A stretch of 64,000 nt of DNA from Litsea cubeba (lineage: Eukaryota; Streptophyta; Magnoliopsida; Laurales; Lauraceae), in NCBI GenBank assembly GCA_012931725.1, contig CM022946.1, positions 141,247,052 to 141,311,051 of the forward strand, read 5' to 3'. A program made the translations under genes and the position numbers. The number at the start of each line of letters is the position of its first letter. The stretch's first letter is position 1. The notes beneath the pieces were generated by a model, which worked only from the letters and a program-made list of their open reading frames with translations, ran no database searches and was not told the DNA's origin. Shown here one piece after another: positions 47,001 to 57,700 of this stretch.

Positions 47001-47446
47001 CCCAAGGGCAATAAAGGTAGGCTAATTATCATGACAAAAGTGCCCATGTTTACTTGGTAGAGAATAAAGGAGGCCAAGGTCATTTAAGGTATTGAAATTT
47101 CTAAAAAGGAGGGAAAAGGTGGGGTATGAAAGACTAGAGTGCTCTCATATAATTAATGGGTTAATGGGTTAGGCTATGAGTAGTTGGGTCATCCTAAGGT
47201 TAAATGCACAACTCTCTAAGGGGAACCCATCTAGAATTAGGATTACAACTAAGGCATCTAATTGGCTAATTAAGTGTAGGGGGCCACTATTAATCTCACA
47301 AGGGTCCTAACCTTATAAACTAGGCTAAATTAATGAAAATTACTAACTACTCATGCTAACCACCTATTAAATAGGTTAACCTATGGTTAACTTGGTCAAA
47401 TTGGATCCCACTAGGTATCTCTAGGGACGGGTCCTCACGATCTCGT
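44094..47446 (-). mobile_element. Probable solo LTR of a Ty3/gypsy element, inserted in the LINE
   Basis: The left end reads TGTAACGCCCCAAAATCC and the right end ...GATCTCGTCTACA. In reverse this is TGTAGACGAG...GGGGCGTTACA, a TG...CA LTR. It shares phrases with the LTR at 54701-58572, such as GGGTCAGGCTCGATGAGCCAGGCAAAT against GGGTCAGACTCGACGGTCTGGCAAGCAAAT, in the same orientation; it is a diverged relative. No primer site, polypurine tract or coding was seen. Boundaries are uncertain by a few bases: LINE frame continuity suggests 44093/47447, and only a 3-bp TCT repeat could be a duplication. Confidence 0.6.
46028..46230. repeat. GAGCTCGGCCAACCAGGCA minisatellite
   Basis: Eight or so units of ~24-28 bp carry CTGAGCTCGRCCAACCWG, with variants such as CACGGAGCTTGGCC. 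It lies inside the probable solo LTR. Confidence 0.85.
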
Positions 47447-48061
47447 CTACAACAACTTGGATTCTCCTTAGCTTCCCGTTGCAATCTCTGTTTCAATGGT
47501 GAAGACTCAGTTAGCCACCTTTTCTTCTCCTGCACTATAGCTCAATCTCTCTGGCTTTGGCTGACCGATGCTTCCTGCGTTCCTTTTCCCACCCGCTGCT
47601 CTACATCCTCCCTCTGGCTCTCCCTTTCTAAAGGAAATGACCGGGCTGGGAAGAAACTTATGGCGTCTGTCTTCTTATCTGTTCTTTATGCTATATGGAA
47701 GACCAAAAATGCTGCCATTTTTTATGATCTCTACCCTCCTCTCAATCAGACTTTAGCTCACTTGTAGGATGACTTATGCTTCAGCCTTAAGAAGATCTCC
47801 AAACCTTAAGAAGATCTCCAAACCTTTTGTCAGTAACTAGGTCACCTCCCTCCTCATGCTTTTGAATATCTCAGTGAATTTAAATTCCATGTGATCTCTT
47901 TTGTTTTGGGTTTTGGTTTCTTCTTTGGGTCTTTGGGCTAAGCTCTGCTTCCTCTGTATTTCTCATTTTTTTGGAGGCTCCTGTGCCTTTGTATTCTTTT
48001 TCCCCCTTTCTTAATACATTTACCCTTTAAACAAAAACAAAACAAAAAAAAAAAAAAAAAA
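47447..48061 (+). pseudogene. L1-type LINE ORF2 end, 3' UTR and poly-A tail
   Basis: The frame resumes as LQQLGFSLASRCNLCFNGEDSVSHLFFSC in shape: C-x-x-C...E...HLFF-x-C, the second half of the zf-RVT domain. It runs to the TAG at 47765-47767. The 3' UTR has a duplicated CCTTAAGAAGATCTCCAAA (about 47783-47826), the TTGGGCTAAGCTCTGCTT-type end common in plant LINEs, and an A-rich tail (48037-48061). The frame matches the first part at 44093, supporting one interrupted LINE. Confidence 0.8.
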
Positions 48062-49253
48062 ACTCTTATATCCCAAATTAGGCCTTTAATGGTTTGGACT
48101 GATTGGGTAATGACCTATGTCTCAAATCTTATTAAGAATTTAATACAAATAAAATATGCACATTCATGACAAATGGGCACGGGCCTTACATAGGCAAGGT
48201 CAGTCAATGGGTCAGGCCCAACCTAGATGAATTGAGCCCACTCCAAACCGATAGAGTTTTAGTTCCATCAATAGAATCAGTAAATGCAATAATCAAAATC
48301 ATGCCGAGAGACAAAAACTAAAAAATAAAATAAAAAATAAAAAATCTTTTATGCCTTGTATTTAGACAAACGGGTTGTGTCTTTAATTGGGTCAAATTGA
48401 TCCATGGGTCAAACATGCATTCATCGAGTACAACCCAAACTAATTAAAGGCGGCATGGATTTCTATTCTTTCTCTTATATACCTGACACGGGCTATGTGC
48501 TAAAAAATGACAGCAACATGCATTTCAACAAATAACTCATTGAGAAGGGCTCGTTATCTTCGTAGTAAGGAGTCCTCGGTCCAGTTTTCATTGGGAGGTC
48601 TTGGGTTCGAACTCTACCTCCTCTCTCTTTCTATATGCAACTCGCATATGTGAGTTGTGTTTGTTATTGTCGCGTGTGTGCGTTTCCATCATCTTACATG
48701 TGTGAGTTGTGTGTTTGTCTTTTCGTATGTGTGAGTTTTTATCACCTCACATGTATGGATTGTGTCTTAGTGCCTATTTCTCTTTGCGTATGCGAGTTTA
48801 TGTCCTCCTCTCACGTGTGAATTGTATTTGTCTCTCCTCTCACGTGTGAGTTGTCCCGTAGATATAAGGTTCAACATCTTCACTGCGTTATTAAAAAAAA
48901 CACAACCTACAAGATCCAAAAGCGATGATGGGTCTCTAACTTGGAGTCTTTGCGTGCACGACAAATACTAACGTGTTCTTTTTTTGACCGTGTGCAACAT
49001 GCACTCACACTTTTAGTGCCATCATCCTGTGTGGACTTTGATCCCATCTTGATCAAGTTAAAGAAGGGCCCCACGATTCTTCACTTGAGACTCATCAAGG
49101 CGGTTCACGGTTTGGGCAATTATAGAGACTGATCAAATTAAAAAAAAAAAAAAAAAAAGAAAAGAAAACATGGGTTCTTAATGTAGAAACAATCTAAAAA
49201 CGAACCAAAATATACAAGATGGATTGGGTGGATGAGTAGATCGTGGGTGGGTC
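48062..49253. other. Intergenic; no gene recognised
   Basis: It contains a tRNA-like B-box GGGTTCGAACTC (48602-48613), which may belong to an old SINE, but no convincing A-box or tail was found. It also contains degenerate CACATGTGTGAGTTGTG-type repeats (48640-48860) and a poly-A run (49139-49159). Confidence 0.5.
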
Positions 49254-49421
49254 AGAAACGGATTCCTGTTTCGACCAAACAGTAAACCTTATTTGGACCG
49301 AACAGCGGACGACATACAGGGGTCAGCTGAGGGGGCGGATGGAAGAGTTTCCCCCCGGCCGCTGTTTGGTCCAAATAGGTTTCTGATAGGTCCAACCAGG
49401 GGATCCCATTCGGGGTGGGTC
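49245..49421. mobile_element. MITE-like foldback element with 9-bp flanking direct repeat
   Basis: Two ~60-bp arms are inverted repeats: AACCTTATTTGGACCGAACAGCGG (about 49287-49310, in part) pairs with CCGCTGTTTGGTCCAAATAGG (about 49360-49380), and pairing continues outward with mismatches. GGGTGGGTC at 49245-49253 and 49413-49421 could be a 9-bp target duplication, as in Mutator-like MITEs. The element between is about 159 bp. Confidence 0.5.
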
Positions 49422-50626
49422 TGGAACTCTAAAACCCAAAATCAAGTGGGGCCCATGGTTTTTCACGTTTAGCCAAAAACATGGTGCGGTCCCATCATTT
49501 CAATCGGTCAATCCTTACACTAATATCATAAGCTTTTCGAGGAGGTAAAACCCCACGCTAACAGTCACCGTTCATAGATCCACTCATAGTATCCCAATTC
49601 GTGATGCCCCAGCAGTACTGATAAAAGAATACGAATCATTCATGTGGTTTCTGGATTTAATATATGCACAGAAACAAGAACACAATTTCCAAGAATAGTG
49701 CGGGCACGTGTTCCACTGTACCCATGAAGATGACAGATTTGAATGAACTCAACCTAAGACATGATTAGTTCGAGATCGATCATATATTATATCCATAAAT
49801 CGAAGTTGTTAATCATGTGAATAAATTAATTGGTCATTCAAATCTGAAATTCTAAAGCCTGTGATTTGATACTACATGTTAGTTTTAATCGAATCACAGG
49901 ATCACTTTTAACGATTAAAATCTGAAATAACACAATATAAAATGCGTACCTGAATTCATTGGCGCCGAATGAAACGTTTATTTGCTGGGGATTTCTAACA
50001 CTCTTCCGCTACTTCTCAACCGTAATTCTCGATGGAAAAATCTCTTTAATTGCCTAGTGGAGAGATGTACCTCCAAAAAATTCTAGAGGAATTTGCCTGA
50101 AAAAATACCTTATATGGTCACTAGACGAAAAATGGGCCACTAGTAAATATGGCACGGAATGGTCCCTTCCGTTTTTTTTTATTAATGATCAAAATAAATG
50201 ACGACGTCGTTGCGCCATTCAACCCCATAAAAGTGCCCCGAACCCCACTTCCCCATTGTCTCCTTCTTCCTCTCATCGCTTTCTCCCCTTTTTCTTGCCA
50301 GTTTTCTTTTCATTCTTCCTCAAAAGGTAATTAAGGTGGTCCCAAAGCTCATTGCATGTCACATGAATTACTCTGGAGATCTTCAGTTAGCTTCCCAACT
50401 TGGGCTTCAACGCCTGAGAGATCAGGTCTTGAGTTCAAGGAATGAGATGACACAATCCTAAAAGCAAAACTCTCAGATGGCCGTCGCCGGATGATTTGGC
50501 TTTTGGATCATGCCTCATCCCCCAAAACCATGACCCACAAATCCCCCAAACCCCCAAAAACCATGACCCACAAAACCCTAAACACCCACCATGCCCTCGA
50601 ATATTGCACCTTCCAGCTCCACTCCT
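49422..50626. other. Intergenic; no gene recognised
   Basis: AT-rich sequence to about 50160, then the palindrome ACGACGTCGT (50201-50210), a CT-rich tract (50250-50330) and a small tandem repeat with CCATGACCCACAAA (about 50517-50580). Short open frames here show no recognisable features. Confidence 0.5.
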
Positions 50627-50740
50627 GGCAAACTTACTCACATGGATACCTTGAAGATGAGCAGCAAGAAAGTGGCCGCTTTCATGGACGATGATGATCG
50701 TGGCGAGCACCACAGACGCTTCAAGAATAGGTGGTAAGCT
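50627..50740 (-). pseudogene. Fragment of a site-2 metalloprotease gene (ARASP/EGY type)
   Basis: On the minus strand 38 codons read SLPPILEASVVLATIII and then VHESGHFLAAHLQGIHVSKF. This holds the HExxH zinc-protease motif (HESGH) and the LQGIHVSKFA block of plant chloroplast RseP/S2P-like proteases such as Arabidopsis ARASP. Upstream the sequence has TATGTAG just before the codons, which could be an intron acceptor. Downstream the similarity stops after FA, where family members continue GFGP. No other part of the gene was found nearby, so this is a captured or residual piece, not a working gene. Confidence 0.65.
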
Positions 50741-51100
50741 CTACATACCGCCAAAATTGGAAGACGGCCGGAAAACGACCCCTTTCCGATGTGGGTGTGT
50801 TGGAAATCTGGTTCTTGGGTGGTGGGAGAGAGGGAGAAGTGATGGAAAGAGGGATTTGAGATGGGGTGAGGAGTTGGGGGTTAGGAAATGGAGTTTTGAA
50901 GGGAAATCTGAGATGGGTATTTTTTAAATTTGAAATCTGATTGGGGAAAATGATGAGTTTGGGGAATAGGAGGGTAGATTAATCATCTCTAACAATTTGA
51001 TTCTCACTCTTGTGGTTGTGGAATTTGTTTGGAGAAGAGGGAGTTGGAGGGAGAGGGAAAAGGAGTGTGTGTGAAAAAATGGGTGCTGGGGAGAGGGATG
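50741..51100. other. Intergenic; no gene recognised
   Basis: Purine-rich, G-rich sequence (GGGAGAGGGAGAAG and similar) between the protease fragment and the ACGACGTCGT repeat. No coding seen. Confidence 0.45.
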
Positions 51101-51313
51101 GAAGGAAGTGTGCTTTAATATCTAACGACGTCGTTGCTTCATAAAAGCTAGTGGAAGAAAGTGTGCTTTAATATCTGACGACGTCGTTGCTTCACAGAAG
51201 TTAGTGCTAGAAAATGTGTTTTAATATATGACGACGTCGTTGCTTCACAGAAGCTAGTGAAACACAATGTGCTTTAATATATGACGGCGTCGTTGCTTCA
51301 CAGAATCTAATGT
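51101..51313. repeat. Tandem repeat, ~53 bp x 4, with ACGACGTCGT palindrome
   Basis: Each unit has GTGYTTTAATAT, then (T)GACGACGTCGTTGCTTCA, then AAGCTAGTG or close variants. The 10-bp palindrome ACGACGTCGT is perfect in three units and has one change (ACGGCGTCGT) in the fourth. A further copy of the palindrome stands alone at 50201-50210. Confidence 0.88.
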
Positions 51314-52732
51314 AAAGAAGTGTTGATGTAAATATGTACAAGGTATGCTTGAAAGCTACCCCACAAAAGTATGATCAACATCAAGGGATATATGCAAGGT
51401 ATGATCCACAAAAGTATGATCTACAAAACTACACGCAACGCCATCTCTTTTGCAATGTGTGCATGGGGATGTGTCATTCCCATCACCGGTTTTGAGCAAC
51501 AATGCCTTGGGTTATAAGTCAACACCTTAAACTCCGGGTCTGAATCAACTCAAACCATGTGAACTGAACCATCAAAATTTGGAATGGTGAAGTGAACTCC
51601 CTGAAGCTAAGTTTGGTGGACTCCAAAGTCCAAACCTTAATGAAACATGACTTTTAAATGGAACATATCATTTCCCAATAAGCCTTTGATATTGATGATA
51701 ACATCGCAATTCCTTTACAATTTGCTCAGCTTCAAGCCTATAAATTTTCTCGATTGATTTCCTTCAAAGACCCACTGATTTTCCTACTTTTGCATGCCCT
51801 ATAAGATGATAAAAAAAAAAAAAAGCAAGCATGATTAATAGGAATCCCACAAAAAAAAGTAAAGTAAAAAGGAAAAAAAAACACTAAGGTCAGCGTCGAC
51901 GTCGTTGCCCAATCGTTTATGCAGTCTTGCTGAAGGGGTAAAAGAAGCGACGACGTTTATGTATATTCTTATATGTTTATAATTAATCTTGATATCTCAT
52001 AAATTTAAAATGTAATATCTTATTTTTTTCCCTGGGCTAATTATAAACATATAAGAATATACATGCATATTTATATAAAAACAGTCAACACATCTTCAAT
52101 CACAAATTTAAGTGGTTAACATCAACAATAAACTATTATAAAGATAATGCTAAAAAAATCCATTCAACAACAACATAAAAATAATAATAACAGCAATAAT
52201 TACTAAAGAATATATAGAAAAGCGAATTTTGTTAATATATATAATATTAGTAATAAGAAATGCATTCAAGTTTTTGTTACCCATTGCACCTTAAACCACT
52301 CTATGTTTTTTCTCCATATTTATTTAAAAGGATAATTATTGGGTTGCTAAGGTGGCAACCTCCACAGCCCATCGCAACAAAGGCCCGTGCTAAGCCGAGA
52401 AAAAAAAATGTTAAAATTTAAGAATTCTTTTGAAATATTGTTAAGATAAAATAAATATAAAATAAGTTTTTTTTTATCTTTAATTATTAAAAAAATTCTA
52501 TGTATGAAAATAAATATAAAATGAAGTAAATTTACATAACACGACGACCCCTTGAATTTAAAGGCATCGAGCATTACGACCATCTCATTTATGGATATAT
52601 AATATATATATACACATCCAGATCATCTATCCATAAAATAAGTCTTACTATTTTCAAATAAAATAAAATAAAATGTCCCACCATTTAAGGATCATGTGAG
52701 GGGAAGTATATATATTTAATATAGTTGGTTCT
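51314..52732. other. Intergenic; contains a 27-bp inverted repeat
   Basis: AT-rich. Exact 27-bp inverted arms lie at 51959-51985 and 52038-52064, with 52 bp between. A short phrase GGTGGCAACCTCCACAGCCCA (about 52351) resembles 53500-53525. No gene recognised. Confidence 0.6.
51959..52064. repeat. Perfect 27-bp inverted repeat, 52-bp spacer
   Basis: ATGTATATTCTTATATGTTT...TAATTA at 51959-51985 is the exact reverse complement of 52038-52064. The arms are AT-rich and could fold as a hairpin. Confidence 0.85.
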
Positions 52733-53205
52733 TTAGGCCTCAAATGCTAGTCTTTAACAAACTAAAGTTGGATGGTGATCCAATGCCATGTGAAAGTAAA
52801 ACCATGTAAAAAAAATATACCTACATGCTACCTACCAAGTTGGACTTTTAAACAAAGCCCAACCCAAGAACAGAGAGAAAAAAAGAATAAAAGAATAAAA
52901 TATATGTTTAGAAGGGCTGATTTGGGCTGGGTCTTTGGGCCCTTAAGTGCTAGTCTTTAATAAACCAAAGCTTGATGGTGACCCAATGCCGTGTGAAAGT
53001 AAGCCCATGTATAAAAATATACATAATTGCTACCTACCAAGTTGGACTTTTAAACAAAGCCCAGCCCACCAATACACAAGAAAAAGAATAAATAAACCGT
53101 ATATATCTTTACACGGGCTGAGCTGGGCTGGGTCTTCGGGCCCTCAAGTGCTAGTCTTTAATAAGGCAAAGACTGATGGTGAACCAATGCGGTGTGATAG
53201 TAATT
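52733..53205. repeat. Tandem repeat, ~201 bp x 2.3
   Basis: Copies begin at about 52733, 52934 and 53135 with GGGCCCTYAAGTGCTAGTCTTTAA-type sequence and share GATGGTGAMCCAATGC and CTACCAAGTTGGACTTTTAAAC. The third copy breaks off at about 53205. Confidence 0.85.
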
Positions 53206-53607
53206 GATAGATGAATATTAGGGGGATGAGAGATTTTAGGGTATACTTAGAGGGAGAGATATTAGGAGGATGAGAGATTTTAGGGAAGTATTAGAGGGAG
53301 AGATTTTAGGAACGTATAACTGCTTGATCGGAGATTTTAAGGAAGTATAGAGGGAGAGATTTTAGAAACGTATAATTGCGTGATGAGGGGAGAGAGATTT
53401 TAGGAGATTGAGAAAGACATCAAGCAAGGCCCCTCGTGAAAGGCAAAGGCTCTCTCACTATTTTCTAAGTGATTTTTCTTAAAGGAGAATAATTGGGTGC
53501 TGCGGTGGCACCCCTCACAGCCCACCTCTCCCTTTCTGAAAGGAGAGACTTTTCAGGGATGATGCAGCACCCCTCACGGCCCACCTCTCCCTTTGCTTTT
53601 ATATATA
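53206..53607. other. Intergenic; short GAGAGATTTTAGG repeats
   Basis: Irregular repeats of GGGAGAGATTTTAGG fill 53215-53405. Two copies of CACCCCTCACRGCCCACCTCTCCCTTT lie at 53505-53596, with a hairpin CTCCCTTTCTGAAAGGAG between them. No gene. Confidence 0.6.
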
Positions 53608-53634
53608 CTAGCAAAACCTCGTGGATAACCACGA
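53608..53634 (-). mobile_element. Candidate Helitron 3' terminus
   Basis: On the minus strand a 6-bp stem TCGTGG-TTAT-CCACGA is followed seven bases later by CTAG (53611-53608) and then T. This matches the 3' end of plant Helitrons: a short hairpin about 8-12 nt before CTRR, inserted before T. The body would extend rightward into the tandem array. No Rep/helicase coding or 5' end was seen. Confidence 0.4.
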
Positions 53635-53761
53635 AACCACCAAATGCACAGACTGATATGAATTATTTTTAATAAATTTATTAATTAGTAAACTTGTGAG
53701 TCCTTTTTTTTGTTGCTAATTTGATCTTTATATTTTTTTCCAAATGTTTTATTCTTTAGGT

Positions 53762-54700
53762 GAGGCATGAATTGATTAAGAAAGATCAAATGATCATAGA
53801 CTTAACAAATTGATTTAATATATTTAAGTGGGACTAAGATGAATGGGGTCCATCATCTTTATTCTAACCGTTTGTAAAATCATATGATGCGGGCTGGGAC
53901 CCATTAATTGATTGATAAATATCAAATGATCAAATGATCATAGACCTCTCAAATTGACCAAACCAAACCTATTTAAGTGGGACCCTCAAGATGAATGGGG
54001 TCCACCATCTATATTCTAACCGTCCATAAAACCATATTATGTGGGATGAGACCCATGAATTGATTAAGAAAGATCAAAGGATCAAATGATCGTAGACCTA
54101 ACAAATTGACCTAATATATTTAAGTGGGACCCAGATGAATGGGGTCCACCATATTTAATCGAACCTTCCATAAAATCAAATGATGCGGGCCGGGACCCAT
54201 TAATTGATTGATAAAGATCAAATGATCAAATGATCATAGACCTCTCAAATTGACCAAACCTAGCCTATTTAAGTGGGACCCCCAAGATGAATGGGGTCCA
54301 CCATCTATATTCTAACCGTCCTTAAAACTATATGATGCGGGCTGGGACCCATGAATTGCTTGATAAAGATCAAATGATCATAGACCTCACAAATTTACCA
54401 AACCTAACCTATTTAAGTGGAACCCCCCAGATGAATGGGGTCCACCATCTATATTCTAACCGTCCATAAAACCATATTATGCGGGATGGGACCAATGAAT
54501 TGATTAAGAAAGATCAAAGGATCAAATGATCGTAGACCTAACAAATTGACCAAATATTTTTAAGCGGGACCCAGATGAATGGGGTCCACCATCTTTATTC
54601 TAATCGTCCATAAAATCAAATGATGCGGGCCGAGACCCATGAATTGATTGAAAAAGATCAAATGATCAAATGATCATAGATCTCTCAAATTGACCAAACC
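53762..54700. repeat. Tandem array, alternating ~144/152 bp units, about 6 copies
   Basis: GATGAATGGGGTCCA recurs near 53838, 53990, 54134, 54286, 54430 and 54574. Units share GATCAAATGATC, AAATTGACCAAA, TTTAAGTGGGACC and CGTCCATAAAA. Spacings of 152 and 144 bp alternate at first. The LTR element starting at 54701 cuts the array. Confidence 0.88.
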
Positions 54701-57700
54701 TGTCACACCCCGAAACCGGGCCCTGCAGTGAACCGATCCCGGAGTGCGAAATTTTGGAATAATTTGAAACTTTTTGTTATAGTTCCCAAGATCCGCGTGA
54801 ATGAGGATAAACAAATTCCATCACGATCAGAGTATATTTTCGCGGAAGCTACACATGATGTTACGACTCGAAATCCCTGGCCATCGGGTTCCGTGTCGCA
54901 CGCAACCAATATCACAAAGCCATCAAATAGGCAGACTGGCATAAAATCATATATCAAAGCACACTGAGCTGGTAGTAACAAGACTAATTAATTCCCACAT
55001 GTTCAGATTACAATTAACAAATGTCTTAATTACAGCCCGAGAAAAAGGCTAACAAAGCCATACAAAAATATATCCAACTAAACAGAAATACTATCCCAAT
55101 AATTAGATACGAACTCCGGTGCCAAACTTGACATCTAGATGATATCAATGGGCAGCCTCTCACGTCAGACCGGCGGTCCCACCGCCTCCTCTGATCAAAC
55201 ACCTAAAAACAAAAGAGCGGAATCTGGCACCAAACAAACAAGGGTCAGACTCGACGGTCTGGCAAGCAAATAATCAAGTAATATGAAACAAAATAACATA
55301 TATAAAACTTGATGAAATCATCGTAAAACCGGATAAATAGTCTAAAACAATAATGACAATAAAACATGCTAAAACGATCGAAAGTCCGAACATAAATATC
55401 AAGACAAATAAACGAACAGTCTCTAAAGCATAAATATCTCAAAAAGATAACCACCTAAGCAAAACATTTAATAATTGGAAATACATTTAAAACTGAATAG
55501 TAGAGACAATACAATAAAGATCGATATCGTAAACATTAAACAAATCAAAGCATAAAAAGTATAAACAACAAGAATTATAAAATAACGTAATATATAGATA
55601 AAACACTGGCAACCACACATAGCTAAATTCTCCTATTACCGAAGTAACAAGAGCAGACAGAGCCGGAGCCACTAAATGTGGGATCGGAAATAGGATCAGG
55701 ACCGTAGCCATACAAATGGGACCGGCAGATCAAAAATCAGAACCGTAGCCATACAAATGGGACCGGCAGATAAAACCGTTGCCATGGTCGGTACAGACAG
55801 AATCCAAGCTGCAGCTGGCGGACAAATTAAAGATCCCAAGCCGGGTGATCAGCCCGACAAGGTGACCTAAGCCTAGTGGTGCCTTTTATTTTTAAAACTC
55901 GAACCGATACGAATCAAACCATAATACTAGTCCCTTTGGCTCAGGGGCTCACACCACATAGCTCTGGCCCCGTCTTGCCTCGAGGTTTTATTTTCGAAAT
56001 CATAGCCTCTTTGGCTCATGGGCTCGCACTACAAAGCTCTGGCCCCGTCTTGCCTCGAGGTTTTTATTTTCAAATACTAGCCTTATCAAAACAATAGTCT
56101 CATCGAAGAAATCCCGAATGTGACGAACATACTCCAATCTCTTTTCAAATCGAATCGGAGAAAACATACAAATTTCGATGGTGAACCGTTCAAATACACA
56201 TCAAAGTGATTTGTATAAAATCATACGGTCAATCATTTCGAACGTGGAAAGCCACATGATTTTATAGCAAATCACCGATGCTATTCAAATTAGGTTACCA
56301 AAGAGTACAAATACATTTTTTCTGACTTGAAATGGAATGGATAGTGAAGAATGACTTAATGCCTTGCCAAGGAACCATCTCAATGCACATTTAACCTTTA
56401 AACATTGATTAATAAAGAGTGCGTTTGATGCCAATGAAAATCCATAATATTTAAATGATAAAGTGCGCATTGAGACTCGAACGATTCCCGGGTAATTTCT
56501 CATACACTCATTCTCACATCATTCCCATTTCACAAATTTCCAAGCATCAAAAGTAATGTCAAAACTCTTAAAAACAGGCCCATAGCTGGCCTTAAACCGA
56601 GCCCAAACAGTCTACTCATTTAACCCAAAACAGCCCTTTAAACATGACTCAAAACAATCCTTAAAACTGTCCAAAACTATTCCTTGAATGGCCCACAAAA
56701 CAATTCTTAAAATCAGCCCAAAACTAATCTTTGAATGGCCTACAAAACAGGTCTTAAAAACAGCCCAAAACAAATCTTGGATGGCCTACAAAACAATTCT
56801 TAAAATCAGCCCAAAACTAATCTTTGAATGGCCCACAAAACCAACTTTAAAAAACAGCCTAAAACTAAACCTTGAATGGCCCGCAAGACAATTTCCAAAA
56901 CAGCCCAAAACCGAACCTTTAATGGCCCACAAAAACAATTTCCAAAACAGCCCAAAACTTAAACCTCAAATGGCCCACAAAGTAAGTTTTAAAACAGCCC
57001 AATGTCAGGCCCTGAAATGGCCCAACATCAAGTCTTAAAAACAGCCCCAGCAGGCCTTGAAACAGGCCCAAACAATCCACCAAAATGGCCCACAGAATGA
57101 GCCGGGCAGTCCTGGGCTCGCTCGAGCGACCCAGGGTCCGCTCGAGCCAAGCCCAGGCAGAACCTGGTCCGCTCGAGCGGCCCACTGGGTCGCTCGAGCG
57201 GACTGGGCTCTGTCCCAGTCCGGGCTGAGTGCAGTAATGCACTCCTTTGAGCATTTTTTCTGAATCTTTTCCCCTCTTTCTTCCATACTCATTTTCACAT
57301 TAACTTGGGCCCTTTCATGACCTCCACAAATCATCAAATCACCATTCCTAAATCATTCTAATTAGCCAAACACAACACATTTAAATCAAAGTTTTTCCCC
57401 ATTCTTTTGAATCCAAACACTTAACTTGAAGCAAGCTAATTCCCAAGATGACCAAAGTGAAGATAACTTCAAATTCATTATAACACAATACCATAAGTGA
57501 AATCACATACAACATTTCTCCATTCAACCAAAAGAAATCCATGAAACATAAGAAGATTGGAACAAGGCATGAAATACCATGACATAAAACAAGAGAAAAG
57601 GAATCCATCATATTAATTGAGAAATCCACTTGCCTCAAGCCACAATGCAAGCTAAGATGCTCTTCAAACCATGCTCTAGGGTCTCAAGCTTCCAATCTAC

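Noticed and set aside
44090..47451. A DNA transposon with a 3-bp TCT target duplication
   Set aside because: The ends lack matching terminal inverted repeats, and the interior shares phrases and orientation with the LTR at 54701-58572; a solo LTR with an unclear duplication is the better reading.
48602..48613. SINE promoter B-box GGGTTCGAACTC
   Set aside because: Only the B-box is convincing; no A-box at the right distance and no clear tail or flanking duplication was seen.
50435..50713. A 92-codon minus-strand frame as a complete metalloprotease-like gene
   Set aside because: Only the first ~30 codons match the family; the rest is low-complexity Gly/Trp-rich translation of a small repeat.
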